Shown here in pieces: positions 51,541 through 60,061 of a stretch of DNA of 64,000 nt. A program made the position numbers and the translations under genes. Source of the DNA: Streptomyces sp. ACA25 (GTDB lineage: Bacteria > Actinomycetota > Actinomycetes > Streptomycetales > Streptomycetaceae); NCBI RefSeq assembly GCF_028200735.1, contig NZ_JAQKPV010000016.1, positions 37,888 to 101,887 on the forward strand, written 5' to 3'. Every line of letters starts with the position of its first letter. Position 1 is the stretch's first letter. The notes under the pieces are model-generated. The model was not told where the DNA came from and made no database searches. It saw only the letters and a list, made by a program, of their open reading frames with translations.

Positions 51541-52745
51541 GCGCTGTTCCTCCTGTGAGCGGCGAGCGGCTGACCGGGCGGCGCGGCCGGGAGGGCGCCG
51601 GCCGCGCCGCCCGGATCGGTCTGGCGGATGAGGTGCTTCACCACCGCGCACGGCCCGCCGCGGCGCCACCATTCCCGCTGACGCTCGGCCCCGGTCCCGG
51701 TGCGGGCGACGGTGCCGAGCAACCCGTGCACCGTGCGGGTGTCCCCGGTCTCCTCCAGCGCGTCGGCCACATGGCTGAGCAGCAGGCGCAGCAGCCTCCG
51801 GGCGGGCATCCGCACGTGCGTCAGCGGGTCCACCCCCACGCCGGTGAGACCGTCCCGGGCCGCCGTCCAGACCGCCGCGGCGGCCACCTGACCGTCCAGG
51901 GGCGGCGCTTCCCGGCCGGCGGCGAGCTCGGTGAGCGCGGTGCGCACCAGGGCCCGTGCGAGCGCTGCCTGGAGCACCGCCTCCCCCACGGTGCCCACGG
52001 AGTCCGCGGCGCGGAACTCGACGGTCGGCAGGTGCGGGGAGGGCCGGGCGTGCCAGAAGGACATCGCCGGGTCGGTGATCACCCCGGATGCCTGCAGACT
52101 GTCCACCGTGGCGTCGTAGGCCGCAGCGGAGGCGAAGTGCGGGGGGATGCCCGATCCCGGGAAGCGGGCCTGCTCCAGTGTCCGCCAGCTGCCGTAGCCG
52201 GAGTCACGGCCCCGGTGGAAGGGCGAGTTGACGGAGAGGGCGAGGAGCGTCGGGAGCCAGCGGCCGAGCTGGTTGACCACCGCCACGGCGGTCTCCCGGT
52301 CCGGTACCCCGACGTGGACGTGACAGCCGCACATCTGGTACTCGGCCATCGCGCCGCCGTAGAGCGCGGTGATCGCCGCGAATCGCTCCTCGTCACTGAC
52401 GGCCGGAAGGCCGGCGGTGTCCGCGGGGCCGCCGCTCGCCACCAGGGCGAGGCCCTCGGCCCCAGCGGCAGCCGCGGCCCGTGTCCGGGCAGCGGTCAGC
52501 TGGGCCTCGAGCTCGTCCAGCGTGGTGCACACACCGGTCGCGGTCTCCAGCTGGGTGCTGAACAGCTCGCTCTGGAACCGGCCGGTGCCGGCGGGCCCGG
52601 CCTGTTCGCGGGCCCGGCGCAGCACGGCGGTGGCGCCGGGTGCGGGCAGCCCGCTGCGGGGGTGGAGGAGGAGGAACTCCTCCTCCACCCCCATCGTCAG
52701 TCCTGACGTGGCGGTTCCGGGCGCCGGCCGTGCGTCACTGAACAC
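51537..52745 (-). CDS. GCS2-type carboxylate-amine ligase (YbdK-like)
   Basis: An ATP-dependent ligase of the glutamate-cysteine ligase family 2. Conserved segments: LTMGVEEEFLLLHPRSG, QSELFSTQLETATGVC, YQMCGCHVHVGVPDRETAVA and MSFWHARPSPHLPTVEFRAA DS. Such enzymes join a carboxylate to an amine; some make gamma-glutamyl-cysteine, but many have unknown substrates. Start uncertain: GTG 52745 keeps the beta strand before GVEEEF; ATG 52694 has an AGGA site. The stop overlaps the start of the diiron-enzyme gene by 4 bp, which strongly suggests one pathway. Glutathione is not the normal thiol in actinomycetes, so another product is likely. Confidence 0.88.
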   Translation of the reverse strand: MFSDARPAPGTATSGLTMGVEEEFLLLHPRSGLPAPGATAVLRRAREQAGPAGTGRFQSELFSTQLETATGVCTTLDELEAQLTAARTRAAAAAGAEGLALVASGGPADTAGLPAVSDEERFAAITALYGGAMAEYQMCGCHVHVGVPDRETAVAVVNQLGRWLPTLLALSVNSPFHRGRDSGYGSWRTLEQARFPGSGIPPHFASAAAYDATVDSLQASGVITDPAMSFWHARPSPHLPTVEFRAADSVGTVGEAVLQAALARALVRTALTELAAGREAPPLDGQVAAAAVWTAARDGLTGVGVDPLTHVRMPARRLLRLLLSHVADALEETGDTRTVHGLLGTVARTGTGAERQREWWRRGGPCAVVKHLIRQTDPGGAAGALPAAPPGQPLAAHRRNSA

Positions 52746-52848
52746 AGCGGCCGGGGTACCCCCGCGGCGGATGCCGAAACGGTACGGCCGGGTGCCCGCC
52801 GGGGCCGGTGGTGCGCCGGGCAGCCGGGGCCCGCACCGGGACGTTCCG

Positions 52849-52854
52849 TAGAGT
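52849..52854 (+). promoter_or_regulatory. Putative -10 element for leaderless kinase mRNA
   Basis: TAGAGT, 6 nt, then the ATG of the kinase-like gene. No ribosome site between and no clear -35. Confidence 0.45.
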
Positions 52855-52860
52855 TCGGGC

Positions 52861-53478
52861 ATGGACCTGTCCGCCCTTGTTTCCGACGCCCGGATGCTGA
52901 TGCGCCGTGGGGAGCGCGTGGTCCTCGGGCTGGCCGGGCCTCCCGGAGCGGGCAAGTCCACGCTGGCCCGCGCTCTCGTCGACGCACTCGACGGCCTGGC
53001 CGCGTACGTGCCCCTGGACGGTTTCCACCTCTCCAACGTCCAGCTCGACCGGCTGGGTCTGCGGGCCCGGAAGGGAGCCGAAGCGACCTTCGACGTCCGG
53101 GGGTACGCCGCGCTGCTGGTCCGGCTCACGAGTGAGCCGGGCCGGGAGGTCTACGTACCGGACTTCGACCGCGGCCTCGACGAACCCGTCGCCGCCCGGC
53201 ATCACGTCGCCCCGGCTGTCCGGCTGGTGGTCACCGAGGGGAACTATCTGGCTCTCGACGCCCCCGGCTGGCGGGAGGCCCGCTCGCTGATGGCCGAGGT
53301 CTGGTACGTGGACGCACCCGAGGACCTCCGGGACGCCCGGCTGCTCGCCCGGCACACGGGCACCGGCCTCGGCCCGGCTGCGGCCCGGGCCCGGGCGGAG
53401 ATGAACGACCGTCCCAACGCCGCGCTGGTGGCCGCCAGCCGTTCCCGCTGCGACCGGGTCCTGGCCGCAGGGCTGTGA
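52861..53478 (+). CDS. Nucleoside/nucleotide kinase family protein
   Basis: A 205-residue P-loop protein. Walker A GLAGPPGAGKSTLA, a PLDGFHLSN segment (the uridine kinase/pantothenate kinase-like DGFH motif), and VTEGNYLALD in the Walker B region. It resembles the uridine-kinase-like group whose members phosphorylate ribosides or sugars such as fructose; the substrate is not evident. Start ATG at 52861 with TAGAGT 6 nt upstream, so probably leaderless. It is divergent from the ligase gene. Confidence 0.9.
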   Translation: MDLSALVSDARMLMRRGERVVLGLAGPPGAGKSTLARALVDALDGLAAYVPLDGFHLSNVQLDRLGLRARKGAEATFDVRGYAALLVRLTSEPGREVYVPDFDRGLDEPVAARHHVAPAVRLVVTEGNYLALDAPGWREARSLMAEVWYVDAPEDLRDARLLARHTGTGLGPAAARARAEMNDRPNAALVAASRSRCDRVLAAGL

Positions 53479-53973
53479 CCCGCCCGGGTCGCTGCGGCGG
53501 ACGGCCCGACGGCCCACGGGCGTCCGGGAGAAGGCGGCGGGGGCGCCGAGTCGGCTCCCGGGGGCGCGGGCCCGGGGACGGCGGCGGAGAAGGCCCCGGC
53601 CAGGACGGGGGAGACCTGACCGGGGCCGGTACGGGGAGGACGGGCAGCTCCCGGCCGGGCACCCCGGGCACAGCCCGGAGTCACAGCTCGCTCACCGCCT
53701 GCTCCGACTCTCTCAACGGGCCCCTGGAGCGCCGGGTTCCGCAGCAGGGCTGAGACCTGTGTCACAGCGAGCGGGAACGGCGGAGAGTTCTCCTCCGCTC
53801 CCGCCCGGGCAGGCGCGGGTCCTCTCCGGGGCAGAAGTGGCCACGAAAGAGCAGAAAGGGCACCTGGGCGGGCCTACCCGTGCACATGGGTACGGACTGG
53901 CACAGTGGTGATCACAGAGCTGGTGGGCGACGGTCACCGGCTCAGCCGGTGACGAGAGCGAGGGTCCGGTCAC
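53479..53973. other. Non-coding region with hairpin
   Basis: About 500 bp without a credible gene. A hairpin at 53592-53627 (GGCCCCGG/CCGGGGCC plus CAGG/CCTG, one mismatch) may end kinase transcription. The stretch 53750-53960 is less GC-rich, with several possible promoter hexamers, and should hold the VOC gene promoter. I see no repeat array or RNA gene. Confidence 0.5.
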
Positions 53974-54747
53974 ATGGTTGCGGTCCACGGAGCACCATGC
54001 TGGGTCAACCTGATGACGCGCGACCTGGACGCGACGCAGCACTTCTACGGTTCCGTACTGGGCTGGTCCTTCCGCCCGGGTTCGCTCGGCCCGGAATTCT
54101 CGGTGGCGATGCTCGACGGGGCGCCGGTGGCCGGCCTGGGAGCCCTTGCCCACAGGCTGGGGCAGCCGGTGTCCTGGACGCCCTACTTCTACGTCGACAG
54201 CGCGGACCTGGCAGCGTCCCGGCTGCAGGAACGCGGGGGAACGCTCGCGGTGGGCCCGCTGAAGTTCGGCCCCGGTCGGGCGGTGCTCGCCGCCGACCTG
54301 ACCGGTGCCGTGTTCGGCCTCTGGGAAGGAGCCGAGACCCCGGGCTGGAAGATCGGACGGGCCAGCGCGCCGGCCTGGCTGGAGCTGCACACCGCCGATC
54401 CCTTCACCGCGGCGGTGTTCTACGGAGGGCTGCTGGGCTGGGCCTCCGGTGAGCCCGGGGCCTGTGACGTCTCCTACGAGAACGACGAGATCCTCGTCCG
54501 CTCGGAGTCGTCCATCGTCGCGGGACTGCGCGGTCCCCGGCCCGGCGACGTGCCGGGGGCAGGGGACGTGGGGCAGCCGTTCTGGCAGGTGTACTTCCGG
54601 GTGTCCGACACCGATGCCATCGCCGGATCGGCGACCGGGGCGGGCGGGCGGGTGATCGCGCCGCCGGACGACACCTGGCTGGGCAGGGTCGCTGAACTGC
54701 AGGACCCCTTCGGAGCCCGCTTCACCGTGGTGGCGGACATCCCCTGA
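53974..54747 (+). CDS. VOC superfamily protein (two-domain)
   Basis: A 257-residue protein of two glyoxalase/bleomycin-resistance (VOC) modules, each of about 120 residues. First module: CWVNLMTRDLDATQHFYGSV LGWSF; second: WLELHTADPFTAAVFYGGLL GWAS. Family folds bind metals or small drugs. The likely function is a glyoxalase-type or antibiotic-binding protein; no adjacent partner helps. The start is ATG at 53974 with only GAGGG at a distance. Confidence 0.9.
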   Translation: MVAVHGAPCWVNLMTRDLDATQHFYGSVLGWSFRPGSLGPEFSVAMLDGAPVAGLGALAHRLGQPVSWTPYFYVDSADLAASRLQERGGTLAVGPLKFGPGRAVLAADLTGAVFGLWEGAETPGWKIGRASAPAWLELHTADPFTAAVFYGGLLGWASGEPGACDVSYENDEILVRSESSIVAGLRGPRPGDVPGAGDVGQPFWQVYFRVSDTDAIAGSATGAGGRVIAPPDDTWLGRVAELQDPFGARFTVVADIP

Positions 54748-54807
54748 CCCGCTCGGGGCCGCATGTCTCCTCCCGACCGCCGGGGGGCGTGCTCCCCGGC
54801 CGGCCGG

Positions 54808-56082
54808 TCAGCCGACGGGCCAGAGCCGGTCCACGAAGGGGTTGCGGAACTTCCCGCCCGGGTCCTGTTCGCGCAGCAGGCGCGCGAAGTCGGCGGCCCG
54901 CTCGTACCCGGCGGTCACCCGTTCCGGCTCCACCGTGGTCAGCTTTCCCCAGTGCGGGCGCGCTCCGAGCACCATCAGCTCCTCCTCCATCGCCGCGATC
55001 ACCGGGAGCACCGCGGCCGGGTCCCTGGCCCAGGTGAAGTGCAGGGCGACGGAGTCCCTGCCGTATCCGGGGCTCAGCCACAGATCGTCGGCGGCGACAG
55101 TGCGCACTTCGGACACCTGCAGGACGGGAGCCATGCGGGCGCTCATCCGTCGCAGGACGGCGAAGGCCGCGGGTGCGGCTGAGCGGGGAAGCAGCAGCTC
55201 GGACTGGAGCTCCTCGCCACGGCTGGGGGTGAAGCCCGGCCGGAAGTGCGGCAGGCGTTCGTGCCAGGGGCCCGGAACACCGAGCTGTTCGGTGCAGTAC
55301 GCGGGCGGCATGCCGGGCACCGGGTGGTGCGGCCGGTCGGCGGCCCGGGCTCCCAGCCACGACTCCCCGGGCTGCGCGAAGGAGTGGCGGTCCCGGTCGG
55401 TGCGGTGCTTCCGCCACACGACGCCCTCGTGCTGCCAGTCGGTGAACAGGCTCACGCTGTAGGCGGCGCTGAACACCTGGTCGAAGTGCTCGGCCGCCCG
55501 GTCCAGCAGGAGACCGGTCCAGACCAGCTGAGCCACCTCGAACGCCGACTCGATGTCCAGGGTCATACCGACAACGGCGCCGAGCGCGCCGAGCGCGACC
55601 ACCGAGCCGCTCAGCAGCTCGGGATCGGCGTCCCGGCTCACCTCGTGGAGGTCCCCCTCGGGGCCGACCAGCTGCATCGCCCGGACCGCGGCGGCCAGCC
55701 CGCGCTGGGTGTCACCGGAGCCGTGGGTCCCGGTGGCGCAGGCACCCGCCACAGAGATGTGCGGCAGGGACGCCAGATTTGCCAGTGCGTAGCCTGCGGC
55801 GTGCAGCGGCTCGGCGACCTCGGCGTAGCGCATGCCGGCGGCGACGGTCACCGTGGCGCGTGTCGCGTCGATCTCCACCCTCTTGGGCAGGCCGTCCAGC
55901 CGGATCAGGTCCCCGGCGGTGTCGGCTATCCGGTTGAACGAGTGGCCGGTGCCCAGCACCCGGACCCGTGCGGCGGCGGACACTGTCCGCTGCACCTCGG
56001 CGACCGAGGCCGGAGCGTGCACACGGGCGGGTCCGAAGGCGATGTTGCCGGCCCAGTTCGTCGGGGCCCCGGTGGAGAGCAT
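54808..56082 (-). CDS. FAD-linked alditol oxidase / arabinono-lactone oxidase-like enzyme
   Basis: A 424-residue vanillyl-alcohol-oxidase-fold flavoprotein. The N-terminus TNWAGNIAFGPARVHAPASV and VRVLGTGHSFNRIADTAGDL match Streptomyces alditol oxidase; the His in GHSFN is the probable covalent FAD site. GACATGTHGSGDTQRGLAAA is the FAD-binding loop. The C-terminal HWGKLTTVEPERV and RNPFVDRLWPVG fit the family. It likely oxidises a sugar alcohol or sugar lactone with oxygen. Start ATG at 56082 with AGGA 6 nt upstream. Confidence 0.92.
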   Translation of the reverse strand: MLSTGAPTNWAGNIAFGPARVHAPASVAEVQRTVSAAARVRVLGTGHSFNRIADTAGDLIRLDGLPKRVEIDATRATVTVAAGMRYAEVAEPLHAAGYALANLASLPHISVAGACATGTHGSGDTQRGLAAAVRAMQLVGPEGDLHEVSRDADPELLSGSVVALGALGAVVGMTLDIESAFEVAQLVWTGLLLDRAAEHFDQVFSAAYSVSLFTDWQHEGVVWRKHRTDRDRHSFAQPGESWLGARAADRPHHPVPGMPPAYCTEQLGVPGPWHERLPHFRPGFTPSRGEELQSELLLPRSAAPAAFAVLRRMSARMAPVLQVSEVRTVAADDLWLSPGYGRDSVALHFTWARDPAAVLPVIAAMEEELMVLGARPHWGKLTTVEPERVTAGYERAADFARLLREQDPGGKFRNPFVDRLWPVG

Positions 56083-56213
56083 CTGTGGTCCTGATCTGCG
56101 GAGGGTTCCGGGCGCACGCGGGACACGTTCCGCCCCGGGCCGTGGTGAAGCGTCCCGGACAGTCTGCCTGACCGGAACGCCGTCCCGGACGACAGGCCGG
56201 TGGGAGGTCCGGC

Positions 56214-57932
56214 TCAGCGTCCTGGCTCGCCCCCGGCGCCGCCGTCCGGCGCACCGGACGGCGGCCCGGGGTTGCCCCCTCCCGGAGAACCGGTAGCCGC
56301 TCCCGGGTTTCCCTGCGCAGCGGAGCCCTGCGCAGCGGAGCCCTGCGCAGCGGAGCCCTGCGCAGCGGAGCCCTGCGACGCAGCGGTGCCCTGCGCAGCG
56401 GAGCCCTGCGCGGCCCCACCCCCAGCGGCCCGACCCCCAGCGGCCCCACCCTGCGCGGCCCCACCCTGCGCGGCGGGAACGCCCGCCGGGATGGACGACG
56501 CCCCCTGAGCGGGCCGGCCCTGCGCAGCGGTTTCCGGACCGGACACCCCCTGCGCAGCAGTCCCCTGAGCATTGCCCTGCCCGGCGTCCTGCTGTATCGG
56601 AGCCGGGGCCTCGGGACGCCCTTCGGCCTGCTCGGGAAGCGTCCCGCTCCCCGCCTGTTCGGGTGGTTCCGGTGCCCTGCCGGAATCGGAGCTCCCGGCA
56701 GGGGGACAGTCCTCCGCAGCCCGCTCCGCCGAGGCCTCCGCGGGGAACGGAGGACAGTCCGAGCGGCGGTCCCCCCGGCCCTGGGGTATCTCCTCCTCCG
56801 GGTGCGCCCCGGGCCCCTCCCGCTGCGCCTCCTCGGCGTTCTCCCCGGACGGAAGCCCGGACGGGTGGCTGTCGGTGGTCTCGACGACGGTGTCCCTGCG
56901 GTCCCCCGGGACGCCGCGCTCGAGAGTCGATTGGGAGCCGTTGACCGCCACCCCGGCCGCCAGGGCCAAGGTGGCGGTGACGGCCAGCTTGCCGAACACG
57001 CCGCCGGACGCTGCGGCCGCCCCCGCCCCGGCCGCCCCCGCGATCGCCGCGCCGGCCGGGGCGGCCTCGGCCGCGACCGCGCCGGTGCCGACGAGGTACC
57101 CTCCGCTCGCCCCGGCTCCCCCGGCCTTCGCCGCTCCCGTCAGGTAGGGGGCGGCGAACCAGCCCAGGAAGGCCACCGGCAACAGGTCCCGCAGACGCGC
57201 GTTGACGTCCACCAGTTCCAGGTGGGCGGCCCGGCAGTGTTCACACTCCCCCAAGTGTCGTCGCAGCAGGCGGAATCCGCGCAAACGCGGGGTCTTACGG
57301 GTGTACTCCCCCAACTGCCCGGCGTAACCCCGGCATTCCTCCTGATCCGTCAGACGCTCACTCACATGCGCCTGCAGGTAGGCCTGCCTGAGCCCTTCCC
57401 GGGCGCGATGGGCGAGCACCGCGGTGGCGTTGGAGCTCAGCCCGAGGAGGGGCGCGACCTTCCGGGGCGGCTCCCCTTCGATCACCACGTGCCACAGGAC
57501 GGCCTGCCAGCGTTCCGGCAGGCTGTGATATGCCCGTACCACCATGGCGTTGTCTGCCTTGCGCATCGCCGACGCCTCGGACGGGGACTCGGCCGGGCCG
57601 GACGTCGGGTCCGCGGTTTCCGGGAAATCGTCCACCAGCTGCTCGCGCCGTCCGCCCGCTCCCCAGGCAGCGGCCACCCGGCGCACGGTCGTCAGCAGGT
57701 AGGCCCGCACGGACGCCTCCGGCCCACCACCTGAGCGGAGCCGCTGCAACGTGCGGGCGAACACCTCCGCGGTCAGGTCCTCCGCGGTCTGCGCGTCCCG
57801 GCAGCACAGCCGGGCGTAGCGCCGTACGGATTCCGCATGCCGCCGGTAGAGCTCCTCGAACCCGCTGTCGTCGCCGTCACGTGTGCGCGTGATCAGGGCG
57901 AGGTCGGACAACGGTTCCGCATTCTCCGTCAC
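56214..57932 (-). CDS. ECF sigma factor fused to zinc-finger, membrane and repeat-rich tail
   Basis: A 572-residue protein. Residues ~1-190 are an ECF sigma factor: region 2 FEELYRRHAESVRRYARLCC then AEDLTAEVFARTLQRLRSG, region 4 LPERWQAVLWHVVIEGEPPR KVAPLLGLSSNATAVLAHRA. Next comes an anti-sigma-type zinc motif HLGECEHCRAAH, then a hydrophobic part with helices around LPVAFLGWFAAPYL and LAVTATLALAAGVAV, then a ~220-residue Pro/Gly/Gln/Ser-rich tail with AAQGS repeats. This one-chain sigma/anti-sigma/membrane layout is known for ECF families with C-terminal extensions in actinomycetes. GTG at 57932 follows GGAGG by 5 nt. The tail probably faces outward. Confidence 0.9.
   Translation of the reverse strand: MTENAEPLSDLALITRTRDGDDSGFEELYRRHAESVRRYARLCCRDAQTAEDLTAEVFARTLQRLRSGGGPEASVRAYLLTTVRRVAAAWGAGGRREQLVDDFPETADPTSGPAESPSEASAMRKADNAMVVRAYHSLPERWQAVLWHVVIEGEPPRKVAPLLGLSSNATAVLAHRAREGLRQAYLQAHVSERLTDQEECRGYAGQLGEYTRKTPRLRGFRLLRRHLGECEHCRAAHLELVDVNARLRDLLPVAFLGWFAAPYLTGAAKAGGAGASGGYLVGTGAVAAEAAPAGAAIAGAAGAGAAAASGGVFGKLAVTATLALAAGVAVNGSQSTLERGVPGDRRDTVVETTDSHPSGLPSGENAEEAQREGPGAHPEEEIPQGRGDRRSDCPPFPAEASAERAAEDCPPAGSSDSGRAPEPPEQAGSGTLPEQAEGRPEAPAPIQQDAGQGNAQGTAAQGVSGPETAAQGRPAQGASSIPAGVPAAQGGAAQGGAAGGRAAGGGAAQGSAAQGTAASQGSAAQGSAAQGSAAQGSAAQGNPGAATGSPGGGNPGPPSGAPDGGAGGEPGR
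56312..56404. repeat. 15-bp minisatellite inside the sigma-factor tail
   Basis: The unit CCTGCGCAGCGGAGC repeats four times from 56312, is interrupted by an 18-bp variant, and returns once more (56390-56404). Units are multiples of 3, so frame is kept; it encodes tandem Ala-Ala-Gln-Gly-Ser. Copy number probably varies between strains. Confidence 0.92.
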
Positions 57933-58464
57933 GAACACCTCCGGCTCCGCCTCCCGTACGGGCTTCCCCCGCGCTGCACCCGAAGCGACCGGGCGTCACC
58001 ACGGTCCTCCCTGGTTCCCCCGCTCCCCGTCCGGCGTCCCCGTCCTCGTGCCGCGTTCACCGCTCGCCTCTCACCGATCCGTCACCCGGGCGGATCAGTC
58101 CGATACGCCCCACTCCATGCCCGGGCCCTTCGCCACGCACCGGAACGGCCCCGGCCCATGCACGGTACAGGGCCTGTCCTGGGCCCAACTGACCTTCTGC
58201 GCAGGCATCCTGTACGGCACTCGCTCCGGTCTACGCGGTCACCTGCCCATTGAACAGCCCTCTGCGACGCATTTCTTCCGGACCGATGGCAGAGGGCGCC
58301 CGCCAGCGACACGTTTGCGGCACATTTCCACCTCGACACGGCCCTCCCTCCGGTGGAATGTGCCCGATTCGCACGATCAGCGGGTGAGCTTTCGCCAGGG
58401 TGTCCGGGGGTACCCGTTGGCTTCCGGGTGAGGCTGCCCGGGAATCCGGACATGGGAGGAATCA
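57933..58464. other. Divergent intergenic region with inverted repeats
   Basis: About 530 bp between divergent sigma-factor and hypothetical genes; no convincing gene. Two inverted repeats: CCCTCTGC (58258-58265) / GCAGAGGG (58289-58296), and GGCACATTTCCACC (58319-58332) / GGTGGAATGTGCC (58352-58364), the second broken by one missing base. The latter is 100 bp from the start of the plus-strand gene and could be a regulator site or RNA hairpin. Confidence 0.5.
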
Positions 58465-59010
58465 GTGACGCACAGCGACGGTGACACCAAGGTGCGGACC
58501 GGCCCGGGGACCCGGCAGGGTCGCGATTCGTTGGCGCTGCTCCGTGTCTATCTCAACGACCACCTGTCCGGATCCACGACAGGTGTGGAGCTCGCGCGGC
58601 GCGTGGTCGCCACCCAGCGCCATCTGGAGGGCGGCAAGGAACTCGAGCAGATCGCCTCCGAGATCGCGGAGGACCGGGCCCATCTGCTGGACATCATGGA
58701 AGCTCTCGAGCTGCCGGCCAGGCGCACCAAGGTCTACGCGGGGTGGGCCGTGGAGAAGCTGAGCCGGCTGAAGTTCAACGGCCGGGTCATCGGACGTTCT
58801 CCTCTGAGTTCCGTGGTCGAGCTCGAGGCACTCAGGCTGGGGCTGGAGGGCAAGAGGTCGCTGTGGCGGATTCTGCGGCGGGTCGCGGCGCACGAGGAGC
58901 GGCTGGACCCCGAACGGATCGACTGGCTCCTGGACCGGGTGGACAGGCAGGCCGACACCGTGGACGCGCTGCGTACCGCACGCGCGATGCAGGTCTTCGC
59001 CCCGGGCTGA
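58465..59010 (+). CDS. Conserved helical hypothetical protein
   Basis: A 181-residue, mostly helical soluble protein. Segments LALLRVYLNDHLSGSTTGVE, EQIASEIAEDRAHLLDIMEA and AGWAVEKLSRLKFNGRVIGR suggest a four-helix, ferritin-like bundle. No metal-binding residue pattern is evident. Common in Streptomyces, as I recall, without known role. GGGAGGA upstream of the GTG at 58465. Confidence 0.8.
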   Translation: MTHSDGDTKVRTGPGTRQGRDSLALLRVYLNDHLSGSTTGVELARRVVATQRHLEGGKELEQIASEIAEDRAHLLDIMEALELPARRTKVYAGWAVEKLSRLKFNGRVIGRSPLSSVVELEALRLGLEGKRSLWRILRRVAAHEERLDPERIDWLLDRVDRQADTVDALRTARAMQVFAPG

Positions 59011-59146
59011 CGGCGGAACGGGGCGGAGCGCCGGGGCGTCCCGGCCCGGCGTTCCGTGACATGCTCGGGCGCTTCCTTGCCGCACCCGGCGCGAAGCCGG
59101 GAGGCAGGAGCCACGCGTACGAGAGCGACAGGAACGGGGGCACGGC

Positions 59147-59794
59147 ATGGCACGGCGGTCCAAGGGCGGCCACCCGGTGTTCGCCCGCCTCTACGCGCGG
59201 GTGGCCGGGCCGGCCCTGGAACGGGCGGGGGGCGACAAGCACCGCCGTCGGCTGCTGGCTGGGCTGTCCGGCACGGTGATCGAGGTGGGCGCCGGAAACG
59301 GCCTGAACTTTCCGCACTACCCGCCACAGGTGTCGCGGGTGGTGGCGGTCGAGCCGGAACCCCGGCTCCGCGCGCTCGCCGCGGTGGCCGCCCACCGCGT
59401 CGCGGTTCCGGTGACGGTGACGGGTGGGCTGGCCGAAGCGCTACCCGCTCCCGACGGCGCTTTCGACGCCGCGGTGGCCTGCCTGGTCCTGTGCTCGGTG
59501 ACGGATCAGCGGGCCGCGCTCACCGAAATGCGCCGGGTCCTGCGGGCCGGCGGAGAGCTCCGGTTCTTCGAGCACGTGCAGGCGGGCACCCAGGGCAAGC
59601 GGCGGGTGCAGCGCTGCGTGGACGCGACGTTCTGGCCGCGGCTGTGCGGCGGCTGCCACACCGGCCGGGACACCACGGCTGCCGTCGACGCGGCCGGATT
59701 CGTCCTCAACGATCTCGACCGGTTCCGCTTCCCGGACAGCGGGCTGTTCCTTCCCGCCGCCGACCACGTGCTCGGCACGGCGGTTCGCCCCTGA
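59147..59794 (+). CDS. Class I methyltransferase, METTL7-like
   Basis: A 215-residue SAM-dependent methyltransferase. Motif I VIEVGAGNGLNFPHYPPQV and acidic loop AVEPEPRLRALA; then FDAAVACLVLCSVTDQRAAL and RAGGELRFFEHVQAGTQGKR. The H-V-x-(A/S) arrangement and the Cys-rich CGGCHTGRDT segment recall METTL7/UbiE-like thiol or lipid methyltransferases. Substrate unknown. The ATG at 59147 has a weak upstream site. Confidence 0.88.
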   Translation: MARRSKGGHPVFARLYARVAGPALERAGGDKHRRRLLAGLSGTVIEVGAGNGLNFPHYPPQVSRVVAVEPEPRLRALAAVAAHRVAVPVTVTGGLAEALPAPDGAFDAAVACLVLCSVTDQRAALTEMRRVLRAGGELRFFEHVQAGTQGKRRVQRCVDATFWPRLCGGCHTGRDTTAAVDAAGFVLNDLDRFRFPDSGLFLPAADHVLGTAVRP

Positions 59795-60061
59795 GACCTG
59801 AGGTTCACGGGGAATCGCAGACCGGGCGGGAACGGCGGAGAGGTGCGCGAGAATGGGTTCCCGGACGGTCGTCGCCGAGGTGCCGCGCCGCGGGACGGCT
59901 CCCTCCTGGCTTCCGGCGGCTGCGCCGCAGCCGCGGTTCCGCTGCGCTGCCGCACTGTGACATGGTCGTGCGGCCGAGGGGGGATCGCAGCAGTACGAGG
60001 AGCAGGTGACCGGTTTGTGCAAGGTGTGGCAGGAGACAGCGGTGCGATGTGAGGGGGCGCG

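Noticed and set aside
56312..56404. CRISPR-like array
   Set aside because: Units are 15 bp, directly joined without spacers and encode an in-frame peptide repeat.
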